Source: Streptomyces sp. CB01201 (lineage in GTDB: Bacteria > Actinomycetota > Actinomycetes > Streptomycetales > Streptomycetaceae). From it: 64,000 nt of DNA. The stretch's first letter is position 1, and every line of letters starts with the position of its first letter. Both the position numbers and the translations under genes were made by a program. The stretch lies in contig NZ_NNBJ01000015.1 of NCBI RefSeq assembly GCF_002803085.1, positions 62,001-126,000 of the forward strand. The letters run 5' to 3'. Positions 10,982 through 19,413 of this stretch are shown here, piece by piece. The notes beneath the pieces are model-generated. The model saw only the letters and a list, made by a program, of their open reading frames with translations, was not told the origin of the DNA and ran no database searches.

Positions 10982-11290
10982 ATGGCGGGACAGAAGATCC
11001 GCATCCGGCTCAAGGCCTACGACCACGAGGTCATCGACTCCTCGGCGAAGAAGATCGTCGAGACGGTGACCCGCACTGGTGCGTCGGTCGCAGGCCCGGT
11101 GCCGCTGCCCACTGAGAAGAACGTGTACTGCGTCATCAAGTCGCCGCACAAGTACAAGGACTCTCGCGAGCACTTCGAGATGCGCACGCACAAGCGCCTC
11201 ATCGACATTCTCGACCCCACGCCGAAGACGGTTGACTCGCTGATGCGCCTCGACCTGCCGGCCGGTGTCGACATCGAGATCAAGCTCTGA
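10982..11290 (+). CDS. rpsJ: 30S ribosomal protein S10
   Basis: 30S head protein, also the NusE partner in antitermination. 102 aa, standard length, with the conserved AYDHEVIDSSAKKIVETV start and the IDILDPTPKTVDSLMRLDLPAGVDIEIKL end. ATG start with only a weak upstream purine signal (AAAGGAC about 15 nt before). First gene of the S10 operon after a long leader; rplC follows after 14 nt. Confidence 0.98.
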   Translation: MAGQKIRIRLKAYDHEVIDSSAKKIVETVTRTGASVAGPVPLPTEKNVYCVIKSPHKYKDSREHFEMRTHKRLIDILDPTPKTVDSLMRLDLPAGVDIEIKL

Positions 11291-11304
11291 AGGGACGGGC
11301 CGAG

Positions 11305-11949
11305 ATGAGCAAGAACATCAAGGGCGTCCTGGGCGAGAAGCTCGGCATGACCCAGGTCTGGGACGAGAACAACCGGGTTGTCCCGGTCACCGTCATCAAG
11401 GCCGGGCCGTGCGTCGTGACGCAGGTCCGCACGAACGACGTCGACGGTTACGAGTCGGTCCAGATCGCCTTCGGCGAGATTGACCCGCGCAAGGTGAACA
11501 AGCCCCTCAAGGGTCACTTCGCCAAGGCCGACGTGACTCCCCGCCGTCACCTCGTGGAGCTCCGCACCTCCGACGCCAGCGAGTACACGCTGGGCCAGGA
11601 GATCACTGCCGAGGTGTTCGAGTCCGGCGTCAAGGTTGACGTCACGGGCAAGAGCAAGGGCAAGGGCTTCGCCGGTGGCATGAAGCGTCACAACTTCAAG
11701 GGCCTCGGCGCCGGACACGGCGTCCAGCGCAAGCACCGCTCGCCCGGTTCCATCGGTGGCTGCGCCACCCCTGGCCGTGTGTTCAAGGGCACCCGCATGG
11801 CGGGCCGCATGGGCAACGAGCGTGTCACCACCCAGAACCTGACCATCCACGCGGTTGACGCGGAGAAGGGTCTGCTCCTCATCAAGGGCGCGGTCCCCGG
11901 TCCGAACGGCGGCCTCGTCCTGGTCCGTACCGCGGCCAAGGGGGCTTGA
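11305..11949 (+). CDS. rplC: 50S ribosomal protein L3
   Basis: Binds 23S rRNA near the peptidyl transferase centre and starts 50S assembly. 214 aa, normal length. The GFAGGMKRHNF and the GHGVQRKHRSPGSIG loop (the central extension reaching the catalytic centre) are intact. Ribosome binding site AGGGACGGG just upstream. rplD begins 4 nt after the stop. Confidence 0.98.
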   Translation: MSKNIKGVLGEKLGMTQVWDENNRVVPVTVIKAGPCVVTQVRTNDVDGYESVQIAFGEIDPRKVNKPLKGHFAKADVTPRRHLVELRTSDASEYTLGQEITAEVFESGVKVDVTGKSKGKGFAGGMKRHNFKGLGAGHGVQRKHRSPGSIGGCATPGRVFKGTRMAGRMGNERVTTQNLTIHAVDAEKGLLLIKGAVPGPNGGLVLVRTAAKGA

Positions 11950-11953
11950 GGTA

Positions 11954-12604
11954 ATGAGCACCATTGACATCCTTTCGCCGGCAGGCGACAAGGCCGGTAC
12001 CGTCGAGCTCCCCGCGGAGATCTTCGACGCGAAGACCAGCGTTCCGCTGATCCACCAGGTCGTTGTCGCGCAGCTGGCTGCTGCCCGTCAGGGCACGCAC
12101 AAGACCAAGACTCGCGGCGAAGTCCGTGGTGGTGGCCGCAAGCCGTACCGCCAGAAGGGCACCGGCCGCGCGCGCCAGGGTTCGACCCGCGCGCCGCAGT
12201 TCGCCGGCGGTGGCGTCGTCCACGGCCCGCAGCCGCGTGACTACTCGCAGCGCACCCCGAAGAAGATGAAGGCCGCCGCCCTGCGCGGTGCCCTCTCCGA
12301 CCGGGCGCGCCACTCCCGCATCCACGTCGTCACCGGCGTGGTCGAGGGCACGGCTTCCACCAAGGCCGCCAAGACGCTGTTCGGCAAGATCTCGGAGCGC
12401 GCCAACCTGCTCCTGGTCGTCGAGCGCGCCGACGAGGCCGCGTGGCTGTCCGCCCGCAACCTGCCCCAGGTCCACATCCTGGAGCCGGGCCAGCTGAACA
12501 CGTACGACGTGATCGTCTCCGACGACGTGGTCTTCACCCAGGCCGCTTTCGAGTCCTTCGTGTCTGGCCCCAAGGCCGATGACAACGAGGGGAGCGAGGC
12601 CTGA
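11954..12604 (+). CDS. rplD: 50S ribosomal protein L4
   Basis: 23S rRNA binding protein lining the exit tunnel. 216 aa from ATG 11954 (MSTIDILSPAGDK), the family start. The tunnel loop GEVRGGGRKPYRQKGTGRARQGSTRAPQ is present; changes here confer macrolide resistance in other bacteria, none is obvious. A GAGG sits very close to the ATG. The stop overlaps the rplW start by one base (TGATG). Confidence 0.97.
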   Translation: MSTIDILSPAGDKAGTVELPAEIFDAKTSVPLIHQVVVAQLAAARQGTHKTKTRGEVRGGGRKPYRQKGTGRARQGSTRAPQFAGGGVVHGPQPRDYSQRTPKKMKAAALRGALSDRARHSRIHVVTGVVEGTASTKAAKTLFGKISERANLLLVVERADEAAWLSARNLPQVHILEPGQLNTYDVIVSDDVVFTQAAFESFVSGPKADDNEGSEA

Positions 12605-12918
12605 TGGCCGAGATCACCAGCAAGACCTTCACGGACCCGCGCGACATTCTTGTCAAGCCGGTTGTGTCCGAGAAGAGCTACGCGCTGCTCGACGAGAACA
12701 AGTACACGTTCGTCGTCAAGCCGGGCTCCAACAAGACCCAGATCAAGCAGGCCGTGGAAGCGGTCTTCTCGGTCAAGGTCACCGGGGTCAACACGATCAA
12801 CCGCCAGGGCAAGCGCAAGCGCACGAAGACCGGTTTCGGCAAGCGCGCCGACACCAAGCGCGCCATCGTGACCCTTGCTGAGGGCGACCGTATCGACATC
12901 TTCGGCCAGGCCTCCTAA
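12604..12918 (+). CDS. rplW: 50S ribosomal protein L23
   Basis: Exit-tunnel rim protein and docking site for trigger factor and SRP. 104 aa, with the DILVKPVVSEKS start and the GSNKTQIKQAVEAVF core. The ATG overlaps the rplD stop (TGATG), so translation is coupled. rplB follows after 39 nt. Confidence 0.97.
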   Translation: MAEITSKTFTDPRDILVKPVVSEKSYALLDENKYTFVVKPGSNKTQIKQAVEAVFSVKVTGVNTINRQGKRKRTKTGFGKRADTKRAIVTLAEGDRIDIFGQAS

Positions 12919-12957
12919 CGGAGCGCCCTGGTCCGAATATCGGACGAGGACTGAGAA

Positions 12958-13794
12958 ATGGGTATCCGCAAGTACAAGCCGACGACTCCGGGCCGTCGTG
13001 GCTCCAGCGTCGCCGACTTCGTCGAGATCACGCGGTCCACGCCGGAGAAGTCGCTGGTCCGCCCCCTGCACAGCAAGGGCGGCCGTAACAACACCGGTCG
13101 TGTGACCGTCCGTCACCAGGGCGGTGGCCACAAGCGCGCCTACCGCGTGATCGACTTCCGTCGTCACGACAAGGACGGCGTGCCGGCCAAGGTCGCTCAC
13201 ATCGAGTACGACCCGAACCGCACCGCGCGCATCGCGCTCCTGCACTACGCGGACGGCGAGAAGCGCTACATCATTGCGCCCCGTGGCCTGAGCCAGGGTG
13301 ACCGCATTGAGAACGGCCCCGGGGCCGACATCAAGCCGGGCAACAACCTGGCGCTGCGCAACATCCCGGTCGGTACGACCATCCACGCCATCGAGCTGCG
13401 TCCCGGCGGCGGTGCGAAGTTCGCCCGCTCCGCGGGTGCTTCGGTGCAGCTGCTGGCGAAGGAGGGCACGATGGCCCACCTTCGTATGCCGTCCGGCGAA
13501 ATTCGCCTGGTCGACGCCCGCTGCCGCGCCACCGTCGGTGAGGTCGGCAACGCCGAGCAGTCGAACATCAACTGGGGCAAGGCCGGCCGTATGCGCTGGA
13601 AGGGCGTTCGCCCGACCGTCCGCGGTGTCGCGATGAACCCGGTTGACCACCCGCACGGTGGTGGTGAGGGCAAGACCAGTGGTGGTCGCCACCCGGTCTC
13701 CCCGTGGGGTCAGAAGGAGGGTCGTACTCGCTCGCCGAAGAAGGCATCGAGCAAGTACATCGTCCGCCGCCGCAAGACGAACAAGAAGCGCTAG
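12958..13794 (+). CDS. rplB: 50S ribosomal protein L2
   Basis: Largest 50S core protein, needed for subunit joining and peptidyl transfer. 278 aa, normal length. The C-terminal active-site loop NPVDHPHGGGEGK carries the conserved histidine implicated in catalysis. Part of the S10 operon; rpsS starts 12 nt after the stop. Confidence 0.98.
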   Translation: MGIRKYKPTTPGRRGSSVADFVEITRSTPEKSLVRPLHSKGGRNNTGRVTVRHQGGGHKRAYRVIDFRRHDKDGVPAKVAHIEYDPNRTARIALLHYADGEKRYIIAPRGLSQGDRIENGPGADIKPGNNLALRNIPVGTTIHAIELRPGGGAKFARSAGASVQLLAKEGTMAHLRMPSGEIRLVDARCRATVGEVGNAEQSNINWGKAGRMRWKGVRPTVRGVAMNPVDHPHGGGEGKTSGGRHPVSPWGQKEGRTRSPKKASSKYIVRRRKTNKKR

Positions 13795-13806
13795 GAGCGG
13801 GTTTAG

Positions 13807-14088
13807 ATGCCGCGCAGTCTCAAGAAGGGACCCTTCGTTGACGGCCACCTCGTAAAGAAGGTGGACGCTCAGAACGAAGCCGGTACCAAGAACGTCATCA
13901 AGACCTGGTCCCGTCGCTCGATGATCATCCCGGCCATGCTCGGCCACACGATCGCGGTGCACAACGGCAAGACCCACGTCCCGGTGTTTGTCTCCGAGTC
14001 GATGGTCGGCCACAAGCTCGGCGAGTTCTCGCCGACTCGCACCTTCCGCGGCCACGTCAAGGACGACCGGAAGTCGAAGCGCCGCTAA
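13807..14088 (+). CDS. rpsS: 30S ribosomal protein S19
   Basis: 30S head protein that forms a complex with S13 near the A site. 93 aa with the invariant PRSLKKGPFVD start and TFRGH near the end. Complete and collinear with the family. GGAGCGGG lies in front of the ATG. Confidence 0.98.
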   Translation: MPRSLKKGPFVDGHLVKKVDAQNEAGTKNVIKTWSRRSMIIPAMLGHTIAVHNGKTHVPVFVSESMVGHKLGEFSPTRTFRGHVKDDRKSKRR

Positions 14089-14131
14089 CGCGGGGTGGGT
14101 AACGACTATGACTTACACCGAAGGGACAACC

Positions 14132-14479
14132 ATGGAAGCCAGGGCCCAGGCGCGGTACATCCGCGTCACGCCCATGAAGGCCCGCCGCGTGGTGGACCTT
14201 ATCCGTGGCATGGATGCCACGGAGGCTCAGGCGGTCCTGCGTTTCGCCCCGCAGGCCGCGAGCGTGCCGGTCGGCAAGGTGCTGGACAGCGCCATTGCCA
14301 ACGCCGCGCACAACTACGACCACACCGACGCCTCTTCGCTGGTCATCAGCGAGGCGTACGTGGACGAGGGCCCGACCCTGAAGCGGTTCCGTCCGCGTGC
14401 TCAGGGCCGTGCCTACCGGATCCGTAAGCGGACCAGCCACATCACCGTGGTCGTCAGCAGCAAGGAAGGAACCCGGTAA
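14132..14479 (+). CDS. rplV: 50S ribosomal protein L22
   Basis: Exit-tunnel protein opposite L4. 115 aa from ATG 14132, chosen because AAGGGA lies 5 nt upstream and the family begins MEARAQARYIRV; an in-frame ATG at 14108 would add eight residues. Tunnel hairpin (GPTLKRFRPRAQGRA) intact. The stop overlaps the rpsC start (TAATG). Confidence 0.95.
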   Translation: MEARAQARYIRVTPMKARRVVDLIRGMDATEAQAVLRFAPQAASVPVGKVLDSAIANAAHNYDHTDASSLVISEAYVDEGPTLKRFRPRAQGRAYRIRKRTSHITVVVSSKEGTR

Positions 14480-15321
14480 TGGGCCAGAAGGTAAACCCGC
14501 ACGGGTTCCGACTCGGCATTACCACGGACTTCAAGTCCCGTTGGTACGCCGACAAGCTGTACAAGGACTACGTCAAGGAAGACGTCGCCATCCGTCGGAT
14601 GATGACGTCCGGCATGGAGCGCGCCGGCATCTCGAAGGTTGAGATCGAGCGCACCCGTGACCGCGTGCGGGTGGACATCCACACCGCGCGTCCCGGCATC
14701 GTCATCGGCCGCCGTGGCGCCGAGGCCGACCGCATCCGCGGCGACCTCGAAAAGCTCACGGGCAAGCAGGTCCAGCTGAACATCCTTGAGGTCAAGAACC
14801 CCGAGATGGACGCTCAGCTGGTTGCTCAGGCCGTTGCCGAGCAGCTCTCCTCCCGCGTCTCCTTCCGTCGTGCCATGCGCAAGAGCATGCAGGGCACCAT
14901 GAAGGCCGGCGCCAAGGGCATCAAGATCCAGTGTGGTGGCCGTCTCGGCGGCGCCGAGATGTCCCGCTCGGAGTTCTACCGCGAAGGCCGTGTGCCGCTG
15001 CACACCCTGCGCGCGAACATCGACTACGGCTTCTTCGAGGCCAAGACGACCTTCGGCCGCATCGGCGTGAAGGTCTGGATCTACAAGGGCGATGTCAAGA
15101 ACATCGCCGAGGTTCGCGCCGAGAACGCAGCGGCCCGTGCGGGTAACCGCCCGGCCCGTGGTGGCGCCAACGACCGTCCGGCCGGTGGCCGTGGCGGACG
15201 TGGCGGCGAGCGTGGCGGTCGCGGCCGCAAGCCGCAGCAGGCTGCGCCGGCTGCCGAGGCCCCCCAGGCCGAGGCTCCCGCCGCTGCCGCTCCGGCTGAG
15301 AGCACCGGAACGGAGGCCTGA
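14479..15321 (+). CDS. rpsC: 30S ribosomal protein S3
   Basis: Part of the mRNA entry channel with helicase activity. 280 aa: KH domain about 40-110 (VIGRRGAEADRIRGDLEKLTG), S3 C-terminal domain to about 215, then a Gly/Arg- and Ala/Pro-rich tail (about 220-280) that is long compared with other phyla but normal for streptomycetes. Coupled to rplV by a one-base overlap; rplP follows 5 nt later. Confidence 0.97.
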   Translation: MGQKVNPHGFRLGITTDFKSRWYADKLYKDYVKEDVAIRRMMTSGMERAGISKVEIERTRDRVRVDIHTARPGIVIGRRGAEADRIRGDLEKLTGKQVQLNILEVKNPEMDAQLVAQAVAEQLSSRVSFRRAMRKSMQGTMKAGAKGIKIQCGGRLGGAEMSRSEFYREGRVPLHTLRANIDYGFFEAKTTFGRIGVKVWIYKGDVKNIAEVRAENAAARAGNRPARGGANDRPAGGRGGRGGERGGRGRKPQQAAPAAEAPQAEAPAAAAPAESTGTEA

Positions 15322-15326
15322 CCGAA

Positions 15327-15746
15327 ATGCTGATCCCCCGTAGGGTCAAGCACCGCAAGCAGCACCACCCCAAGCGCCGCGGTATGGCCAAGGGTGGTAC
15401 GACGGTTGCGTTCGGCGAGTACGGCATTCAGGCCCTCACGCCGGCGTACGTGACCAACCGCCAGATCGAGGCGGCTCGTATCGCGATGACCCGCCACATC
15501 AAGCGTGGCGGCAAGGTCTGGATCAACATCTACCCGGACCGCCCCCTGACGAAGAAGCCTGCCGAGACCCGCATGGGTTCCGGTAAGGGTTCTCCGGAGT
15601 GGTGGGTCGCGAACGTTCACCCGGGCCGGGTGATGTTCGAGCTGTCCTACCCGAACGAGAAGATTGCTCGTGAGGCGCTCACCCGAGCCGCTCACAAGCT
15701 CCCGATGAAGTGCCGCATCGTCCGGCGCGAGGCAGGTGAGGCGTGA
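15327..15746 (+). CDS. rplP: 50S ribosomal protein L16
   Basis: Binds near the A site and organises tRNA positioning. 139 aa with LIPRRVKHRKQHHPKRRG and the MGSGKGSPEWWVANV loop, the region where evernimicin/avilamycin resistance mutations are known. The stop overlaps the start region of rpmC (TGATG). Confidence 0.98.
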   Translation: MLIPRRVKHRKQHHPKRRGMAKGGTTVAFGEYGIQALTPAYVTNRQIEAARIAMTRHIKRGGKVWINIYPDRPLTKKPAETRMGSGKGSPEWWVANVHPGRVMFELSYPNEKIAREALTRAAHKLPMKCRIVRREAGEA

Positions 15747-15970
15747 TGTCGGCCGGAACCAAGGCGTCCGAACTGCGCGAGCTGGGTGACGAGGAGCTTC
15801 TCGGCAAGCTCCGCGAAGCCAAGGAAGAGCTGTTCAACCTCCGCTTCCAGGCGGCGACGGGCCAGCTCGAAAACCACGGCCGGCTCAAGTCCGTCCGTAA
15901 GGACATCGCCCGGATCTACACCCTGATGCGCGAGCGCGAGCTGGGCATCGAGACGGTGGAGAGCGCCTGA
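15746..15970 (+). CDS. rpmC: 50S ribosomal protein L29
   Basis: Small helical hairpin protein at the tunnel exit. 74 aa from ATG 15746 (MSAGTKASELREL); a GTG three bases earlier is possible but the ATG matches the family length. Contains KEELFNLRFQAATGQLEN. One-base overlaps with rplP before and rpsQ after. Confidence 0.95.
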   Translation: MSAGTKASELRELGDEELLGKLREAKEELFNLRFQAATGQLENHGRLKSVRKDIARIYTLMRERELGIETVESA

Positions 15971-16254
15971 TGAGCGAGAAGAATGTGACTGAGACGACTG
16001 AAGCGCGCGGTTTCCGCAAGACCCGCGAGGGTCTGGTCGTCAGCGACAAGATGGACAAGACCGTCGTCGTCGCTGTCGAGGACCGGGTGAAGCACGCGCT
16101 GTACGGCAAGGTCATCCGCCGTACGAACAAGCTCAAGGCGCACGACGAGCAGAACGCTGCCGGTGTCGGCGACCGCGTCCTCATCATGGAGACGCGTCCG
16201 CTGTCGGCGAGCAAGCGCTGGCGCATCGTCGAGATCCTTGAGAAGGCCAAGTAA
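15970..16254 (+). CDS. rpsQ: 30S ribosomal protein S17
   Basis: OB-fold primary 16S rRNA binder. 94 aa with GLVVSDKMDKTVVVAVEDRVKH and the C-terminal IMETRPLSASKRWRIVEIL. Last gene of the S10 cluster; a strong hairpin follows before rplN. Confidence 0.97.
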   Translation: MSEKNVTETTEARGFRKTREGLVVSDKMDKTVVVAVEDRVKHALYGKVIRRTNKLKAHDEQNAAGVGDRVLIMETRPLSASKRWRIVEILEKAK

Positions 16255-16294
16255 TTATCTGAGGGGTTTTCCCTTGGGTTAGTTCCGCCAGGCT

Positions 16295-16326
16295 CGGCCG
16301 GGGCTTGAGTCATCAGGCCCCGGCCG
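16295..16326 (+). terminator. Hairpin in the rpsQ-rplN spacer (attenuator-like)
   Basis: Perfect 10-bp stem CGGCCGGGGC / GCCCCGGCCG with a 12-nt loop, 40 nt after rpsQ at the S10/spc operon boundary. No T-run follows; it could be a partial terminator or a processing site separating S10 from spc transcripts. Confidence 0.5.
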
Positions 16327-16354
16327 GGAACCGGCAGACGATCAGGAGATAGAC

Positions 16355-16723
16355 GTGATCCAGCAGGAGTCGCGACTGCGTGTCGCCGACAACACTGGTG
16401 CGAAGGAAATCCTTTGCATCCGTGTGCTCGGTGGCTCCGGTCGCCGCTACGCGGGTATCGGTGACGTCATCGTCGCCACCGTCAAGGACGCGATCCCCGG
16501 TGGCAACGTGAAGAAGGGCGACGTCGTCAAGGCTGTCGTCGTGCGCACCGTCAAGGAGCGTCGTCGTCAGGACGGCTCGTACATCCGCTTCGACGAGAAC
16601 GCGGCCGTCATCCTCAAGAACGATGGCGACCCCCGCGGCACCCGCATCTTCGGCCCGGTGGGCCGGGAGCTGCGCGAGAAGAAGTTCATGAAGATCATCT
16701 CGCTCGCGCCGGAGGTGCTGTAA
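16355..16723 (+). CDS. rplN: 50S ribosomal protein L14
   Basis: Subunit-interface protein. 122 aa, GTG start with AGGAGAT upstream. The opening IQQESRLRVADNTGAKEILCIRVLGG and the RRQDGSYIRFDENAAV segment are conserved. First gene of the spc operon; rplX follows after 2 nt. Confidence 0.98.
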   Translation: MIQQESRLRVADNTGAKEILCIRVLGGSGRRYAGIGDVIVATVKDAIPGGNVKKGDVVKAVVVRTVKERRRQDGSYIRFDENAAVILKNDGDPRGTRIFGPVGRELREKKFMKIISLAPEVL

Positions 16724-16725
16724 GC

Positions 16726-17049
16726 ATGAAGATCAAGAAGGGCGACCTGGTTCAGGTCATCACCGGTAAGGACAAGGGCAAGCAGGGCAAGGTCATCGCG
16801 GCCTTCCCCCGCGAGGACCGCGTCCTGGTCGAGGGTGTCAACCGGGTCAAGAAGCACACCAAGGCCGGCCAGACCGCTCGCGGTTCGCAGACCGGTGGCA
16901 TTGTGACGACCGAGGCCCCGATCCACGTGAGCAACGTTCAGCTCGTCGTGGAGAAGGACGGCAACAAGGTCGTTACCCGCGTCGGTTTCCGCTTCGACGA
17001 CGAGGGCAACAAGATCCGCGTTGCCAAGCGGACGGGTGAGGACATCTGA
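16726..17049 (+). CDS. rplX: 50S ribosomal protein L24
   Basis: Assembly-initiating 50S protein. 107 aa with the KOW motif in KKGDLVQVITGKDKGKQGKVI. The stop overlaps the rplE ATG (TGATG). Confidence 0.98.
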   Translation: MKIKKGDLVQVITGKDKGKQGKVIAAFPREDRVLVEGVNRVKKHTKAGQTARGSQTGGIVTTEAPIHVSNVQLVVEKDGNKVVTRVGFRFDDEGNKIRVAKRTGEDI

Positions 17050-17606
17050 TGGCTACCACCACCACTCCGCGTCTCAAGACGAAGTACCGCGAGGAGATCG
17101 CGGGCAAGCTGCGTGAGGAGTTCTCGTACGAGAACGTCATGCAGGTTCCCGGCCTCGTGAAGATCGTGGTCAACATGGGTGTGGGCGACGCCGCCCGCGA
17201 CTCCAAGCTGATGGACGGCGCGGTTCGCGACCTCACCACGATCACCGGCCAGAAGCCGGCCGTCACCAAGGCCCGCAAGTCGATCGCGCAGTTCAAGCTG
17301 CGCGAGGGGCAGCCGATCGGCTGCCACGTCACCCTCCGCGGTGACCGCATGTGGGAGTTCCTGGACCGTACGCTGTCGCTCGCGCTGCCGCGTATCCGTG
17401 ACTTCCGTGGTCTGTCGCCGAAGCAGTTCGACGGCCGTGGCAACTACACCTTCGGTCTCACCGAGCAGGTCATGTTCCACGAGATCGACCAGGACAAGAT
17501 CGACCGTACCCGGGGTATGGACATCACCGTGGTCACCACGGCGACCAACGACGACGAGGGCCGCGCGCTCCTCCGTCACCTCGGCTTCCCCTTCAAGGAG
17601 GCGTAA
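17049..17606 (+). CDS. rplE: 50S ribosomal protein L5
   Basis: Binds 5S rRNA and contacts P-site tRNA in the central protuberance. 185 aa, full length, with VPGLVKIVVNMGVGDA and GRGNYTFGLTEQVMFHEI. Coupled to rplX; rpsN starts 5 nt after its stop. Confidence 0.98.
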   Translation: MATTTTPRLKTKYREEIAGKLREEFSYENVMQVPGLVKIVVNMGVGDAARDSKLMDGAVRDLTTITGQKPAVTKARKSIAQFKLREGQPIGCHVTLRGDRMWEFLDRTLSLALPRIRDFRGLSPKQFDGRGNYTFGLTEQVMFHEIDQDKIDRTRGMDITVVTTATNDDEGRALLRHLGFPFKEA

Positions 17607-17611
17607 GCGAG

Positions 17612-17797
17612 ATGGCGAAGAAGGCTCTTATCGCGAAGGCTGCCCGCAAGCCCAAGTTCGGTGTGCGTGGCTACACGCGCTGCCAGCGCTGCGGCCGTCC
17701 GCACTCCGTGTACCGCAAGTTCGGCCTGTGCCGTGTGTGCCTTCGTGAGATGGCTCACCGTGGCGAGCTGCCGGGCGTGACCAAGAGCTCCTGGTAA
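17612..17797 (+). CDS. rpsN: 30S ribosomal protein S14, zinc-binding type (type Z)
   Basis: 30S head protein, 61 aa. Two CxxC pairs (CQRC at 24-27 and CRVC at 40-43) show it is the zinc-containing C+ form. Streptomycetes usually also carry a zinc-independent paralogue induced under zinc limitation; that copy is not in this window. A large hairpin begins at its stop codon. Confidence 0.97.
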   Translation: MAKKALIAKAARKPKFGVRGYTRCQRCGRPHSVYRKFGLCRVCLREMAHRGELPGVTKSSW

Positions 17798-17830
17798 TTC
17801 CCCTCTGTCCCTTGGGACTTGGGAATTACC
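17793..17830 (+). terminator. Hairpin at the rpsN stop
   Basis: Outer arms GGTAATTCCC (17793-17802) and GGGAATTACC (17821-17830) with a nested GTCCC-TT-GGGAC. The structure overlaps the rpsN stop codon and opens a 223-nt spacer before rpsH. It may attenuate or mark a processing point; no T-run follows. Confidence 0.55.
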
Positions 17831-18020
17831 GGACGCTCTCGGTAAGTATCTGGTCGGTGGGTGCCCTCCTCCACATGCCGTAGGCTTGTGGGGTTGGGCG
17901 TCCGCCGCCCATAACGACTTACTACGCCGTAGGTCCCCGCACCGCACCCGTCCCGCCACTGAGTGGGGAGAGGGATGGCGCATACAGGAAACCGCGGCGA
18001 GAGAGGCCGAAGGCCGATTC

Positions 18021-18419
18021 ATGACCATGACTGACCCGATCGCAGACATGCTGACTCGTCTGCGCAACGCGAACTCGGCGTACCACGACTCCGTCGTGAT
18101 GCCGCACAGCAAGATCAAGTCGCACATCGCGGAGATCCTCCAGCAGGAGGGCTTCATCACCGGCTGGAAGGTCGAGGACGCCGAAGTCGGCAAGAACCTC
18201 GTCCTTGAGCTGAAGTTCGGGCCGAACCGTGAGCGCTCCATCGCGGGCATCAAGCGGATCTCGAAGCCCGGTCTGCGCGTGTACGCGAAGTCCACCAACC
18301 TGCCGAAGGTGCTCGGCGGCCTGGGCGTGGCGATCATCTCCACGTCGCACGGTCTGCTCACCGGCCAGCAGGCAGGCAAGAAGGGCGTAGGTGGGGAAGT
18401 CCTCGCCTACGTCTGGTAG
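18021..18419 (+). CDS. rpsH: 30S ribosomal protein S8
   Basis: 16S rRNA central-domain binder and, in other bacteria, translational repressor of the spc operon. 132 aa from ATG 18021 (MTMTDPIADMLTRLRNAN); the frame is open further upstream but this start matches the family. Ends GVGGEVLAYVW as expected. The 223-nt spacer before it may carry its own promoter. Confidence 0.97.
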   Translation: MTMTDPIADMLTRLRNANSAYHDSVVMPHSKIKSHIAEILQQEGFITGWKVEDAEVGKNLVLELKFGPNRERSIAGIKRISKPGLRVYAKSTNLPKVLGGLGVAIISTSHGLLTGQQAGKKGVGGEVLAYVW

Positions 18420-18440
18420 TCGGGAACGGAGGAAAAGCTA

Positions 18441-18980
18441 ATGTCGCGAATCGGCAAGCTCCCCATCCAGGTTCCCGCCGGTGTGGACGTCACCATCGAT
18501 GGCCGTACGGTCCACGTGAAGGGCCCCAAGGGTTCCCTCACGCACGCCGTTGCGGCGCCCATCGAGATCGTGAAGGGTGAGGACGGCGTTCTGAACGTCA
18601 CCCGCCCCAACGACGAGCGTCAGAACAAGGCCCTGCACGGCCTGTCCCGCACGCTGGTGGCCAACATGATCACCGGCGTGACCCAGGGTTACACCAAGGC
18701 GCTCGAAATCAGCGGTGTCGGTTACCGCGTCCAGGCGAAGGGCTCCAACCTGGAGTTCGCGCTCGGATACAGCCACCCGATCACCGTCGAGGCCCCCGAG
18801 GGCATCACCTTCAAGGTCGAGTCGCCCACGAAGCTCAGCGTCGAGGGCATCGACAAGCAGAAGGTCGGCGAGGTCGCCGCCAACATCCGCAAGCTGCGCA
18901 AGCCCGACCCGTACAAGGCCAAGGGTGTCAAGTACGCCGGCGAGGTCATCCGCCGCAAGGTCGGAAAGGCTGGTAAGTAA
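18441..18980 (+). CDS. rplF: 50S ribosomal protein L6
   Basis: Duplicated-domain 50S protein near the GTPase centre. 179 aa with SRIGKLPIQVPAGVDV and the C-terminal RKPDPYKAKGVKYAGEVIRRK. GGAGGAAAA precedes the ATG. rplR follows after 3 nt. Confidence 0.98.
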   Translation: MSRIGKLPIQVPAGVDVTIDGRTVHVKGPKGSLTHAVAAPIEIVKGEDGVLNVTRPNDERQNKALHGLSRTLVANMITGVTQGYTKALEISGVGYRVQAKGSNLEFALGYSHPITVEAPEGITFKVESPTKLSVEGIDKQKVGEVAANIRKLRKPDPYKAKGVKYAGEVIRRKVGKAGK

Positions 18981-18983
18981 GCC

Positions 18984-19367
18984 ATGGCATACGGTGTGAA
19001 GATCGCCAAGGGCGACGCTTACAAGCGTGCCGCCAAGGCACGTCGCCACGTCCGCATCCGCAAGCACGTGTCCGGTACGGCGGAGCGTCCGCGCCTCGTC
19101 GTGACGCGTTCCAACCGCGGTATCACCGCTCAGGTCATCGACGACCTCAAGGGTCACACCCTGGCGTCGGCGTCGACTCTGGACGCGTCGATCCGTGGTG
19201 GCGAGGGCGACAAGTCCGCGCAGGCCAAGTCGGTCGGCGCCCTGGTCGCCGAGCGCGCCAAGGCGGCCGGCGTCGAGACCGTCGTGTTCGACCGTGGTGG
19301 CAACAGGTACGCCGGGCGCATTGCCGCTCTGGCTGACGCCGCCCGCGAAGCCGGGCTGAAGTTCTAA
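18984..19367 (+). CDS. rplR: 50S ribosomal protein L18
   Basis: 5S rRNA binding protein. 127 aa; conserved RRHVRIRKHVSGTAERPRLVV near the start and FDRGGNRYAGRIAALADAARE at the end. Closely spaced in the spc operon. Confidence 0.98.
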   Translation: MAYGVKIAKGDAYKRAAKARRHVRIRKHVSGTAERPRLVVTRSNRGITAQVIDDLKGHTLASASTLDASIRGGEGDKSAQAKSVGALVAERAKAAGVETVVFDRGGNRYAGRIAALADAAREAGLKF

Positions 19368-19413
19368 GCCCCGGTTCCGGGACTAACGGACGTAACAGAG
19401 AGAGGTAAATCCA

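Noticed and set aside
12241..14055. 604-codon minus-strand open frame opposite rplD-rpsS
   Set aside because: Runs antisense through five ribosomal protein genes; no plausible product.
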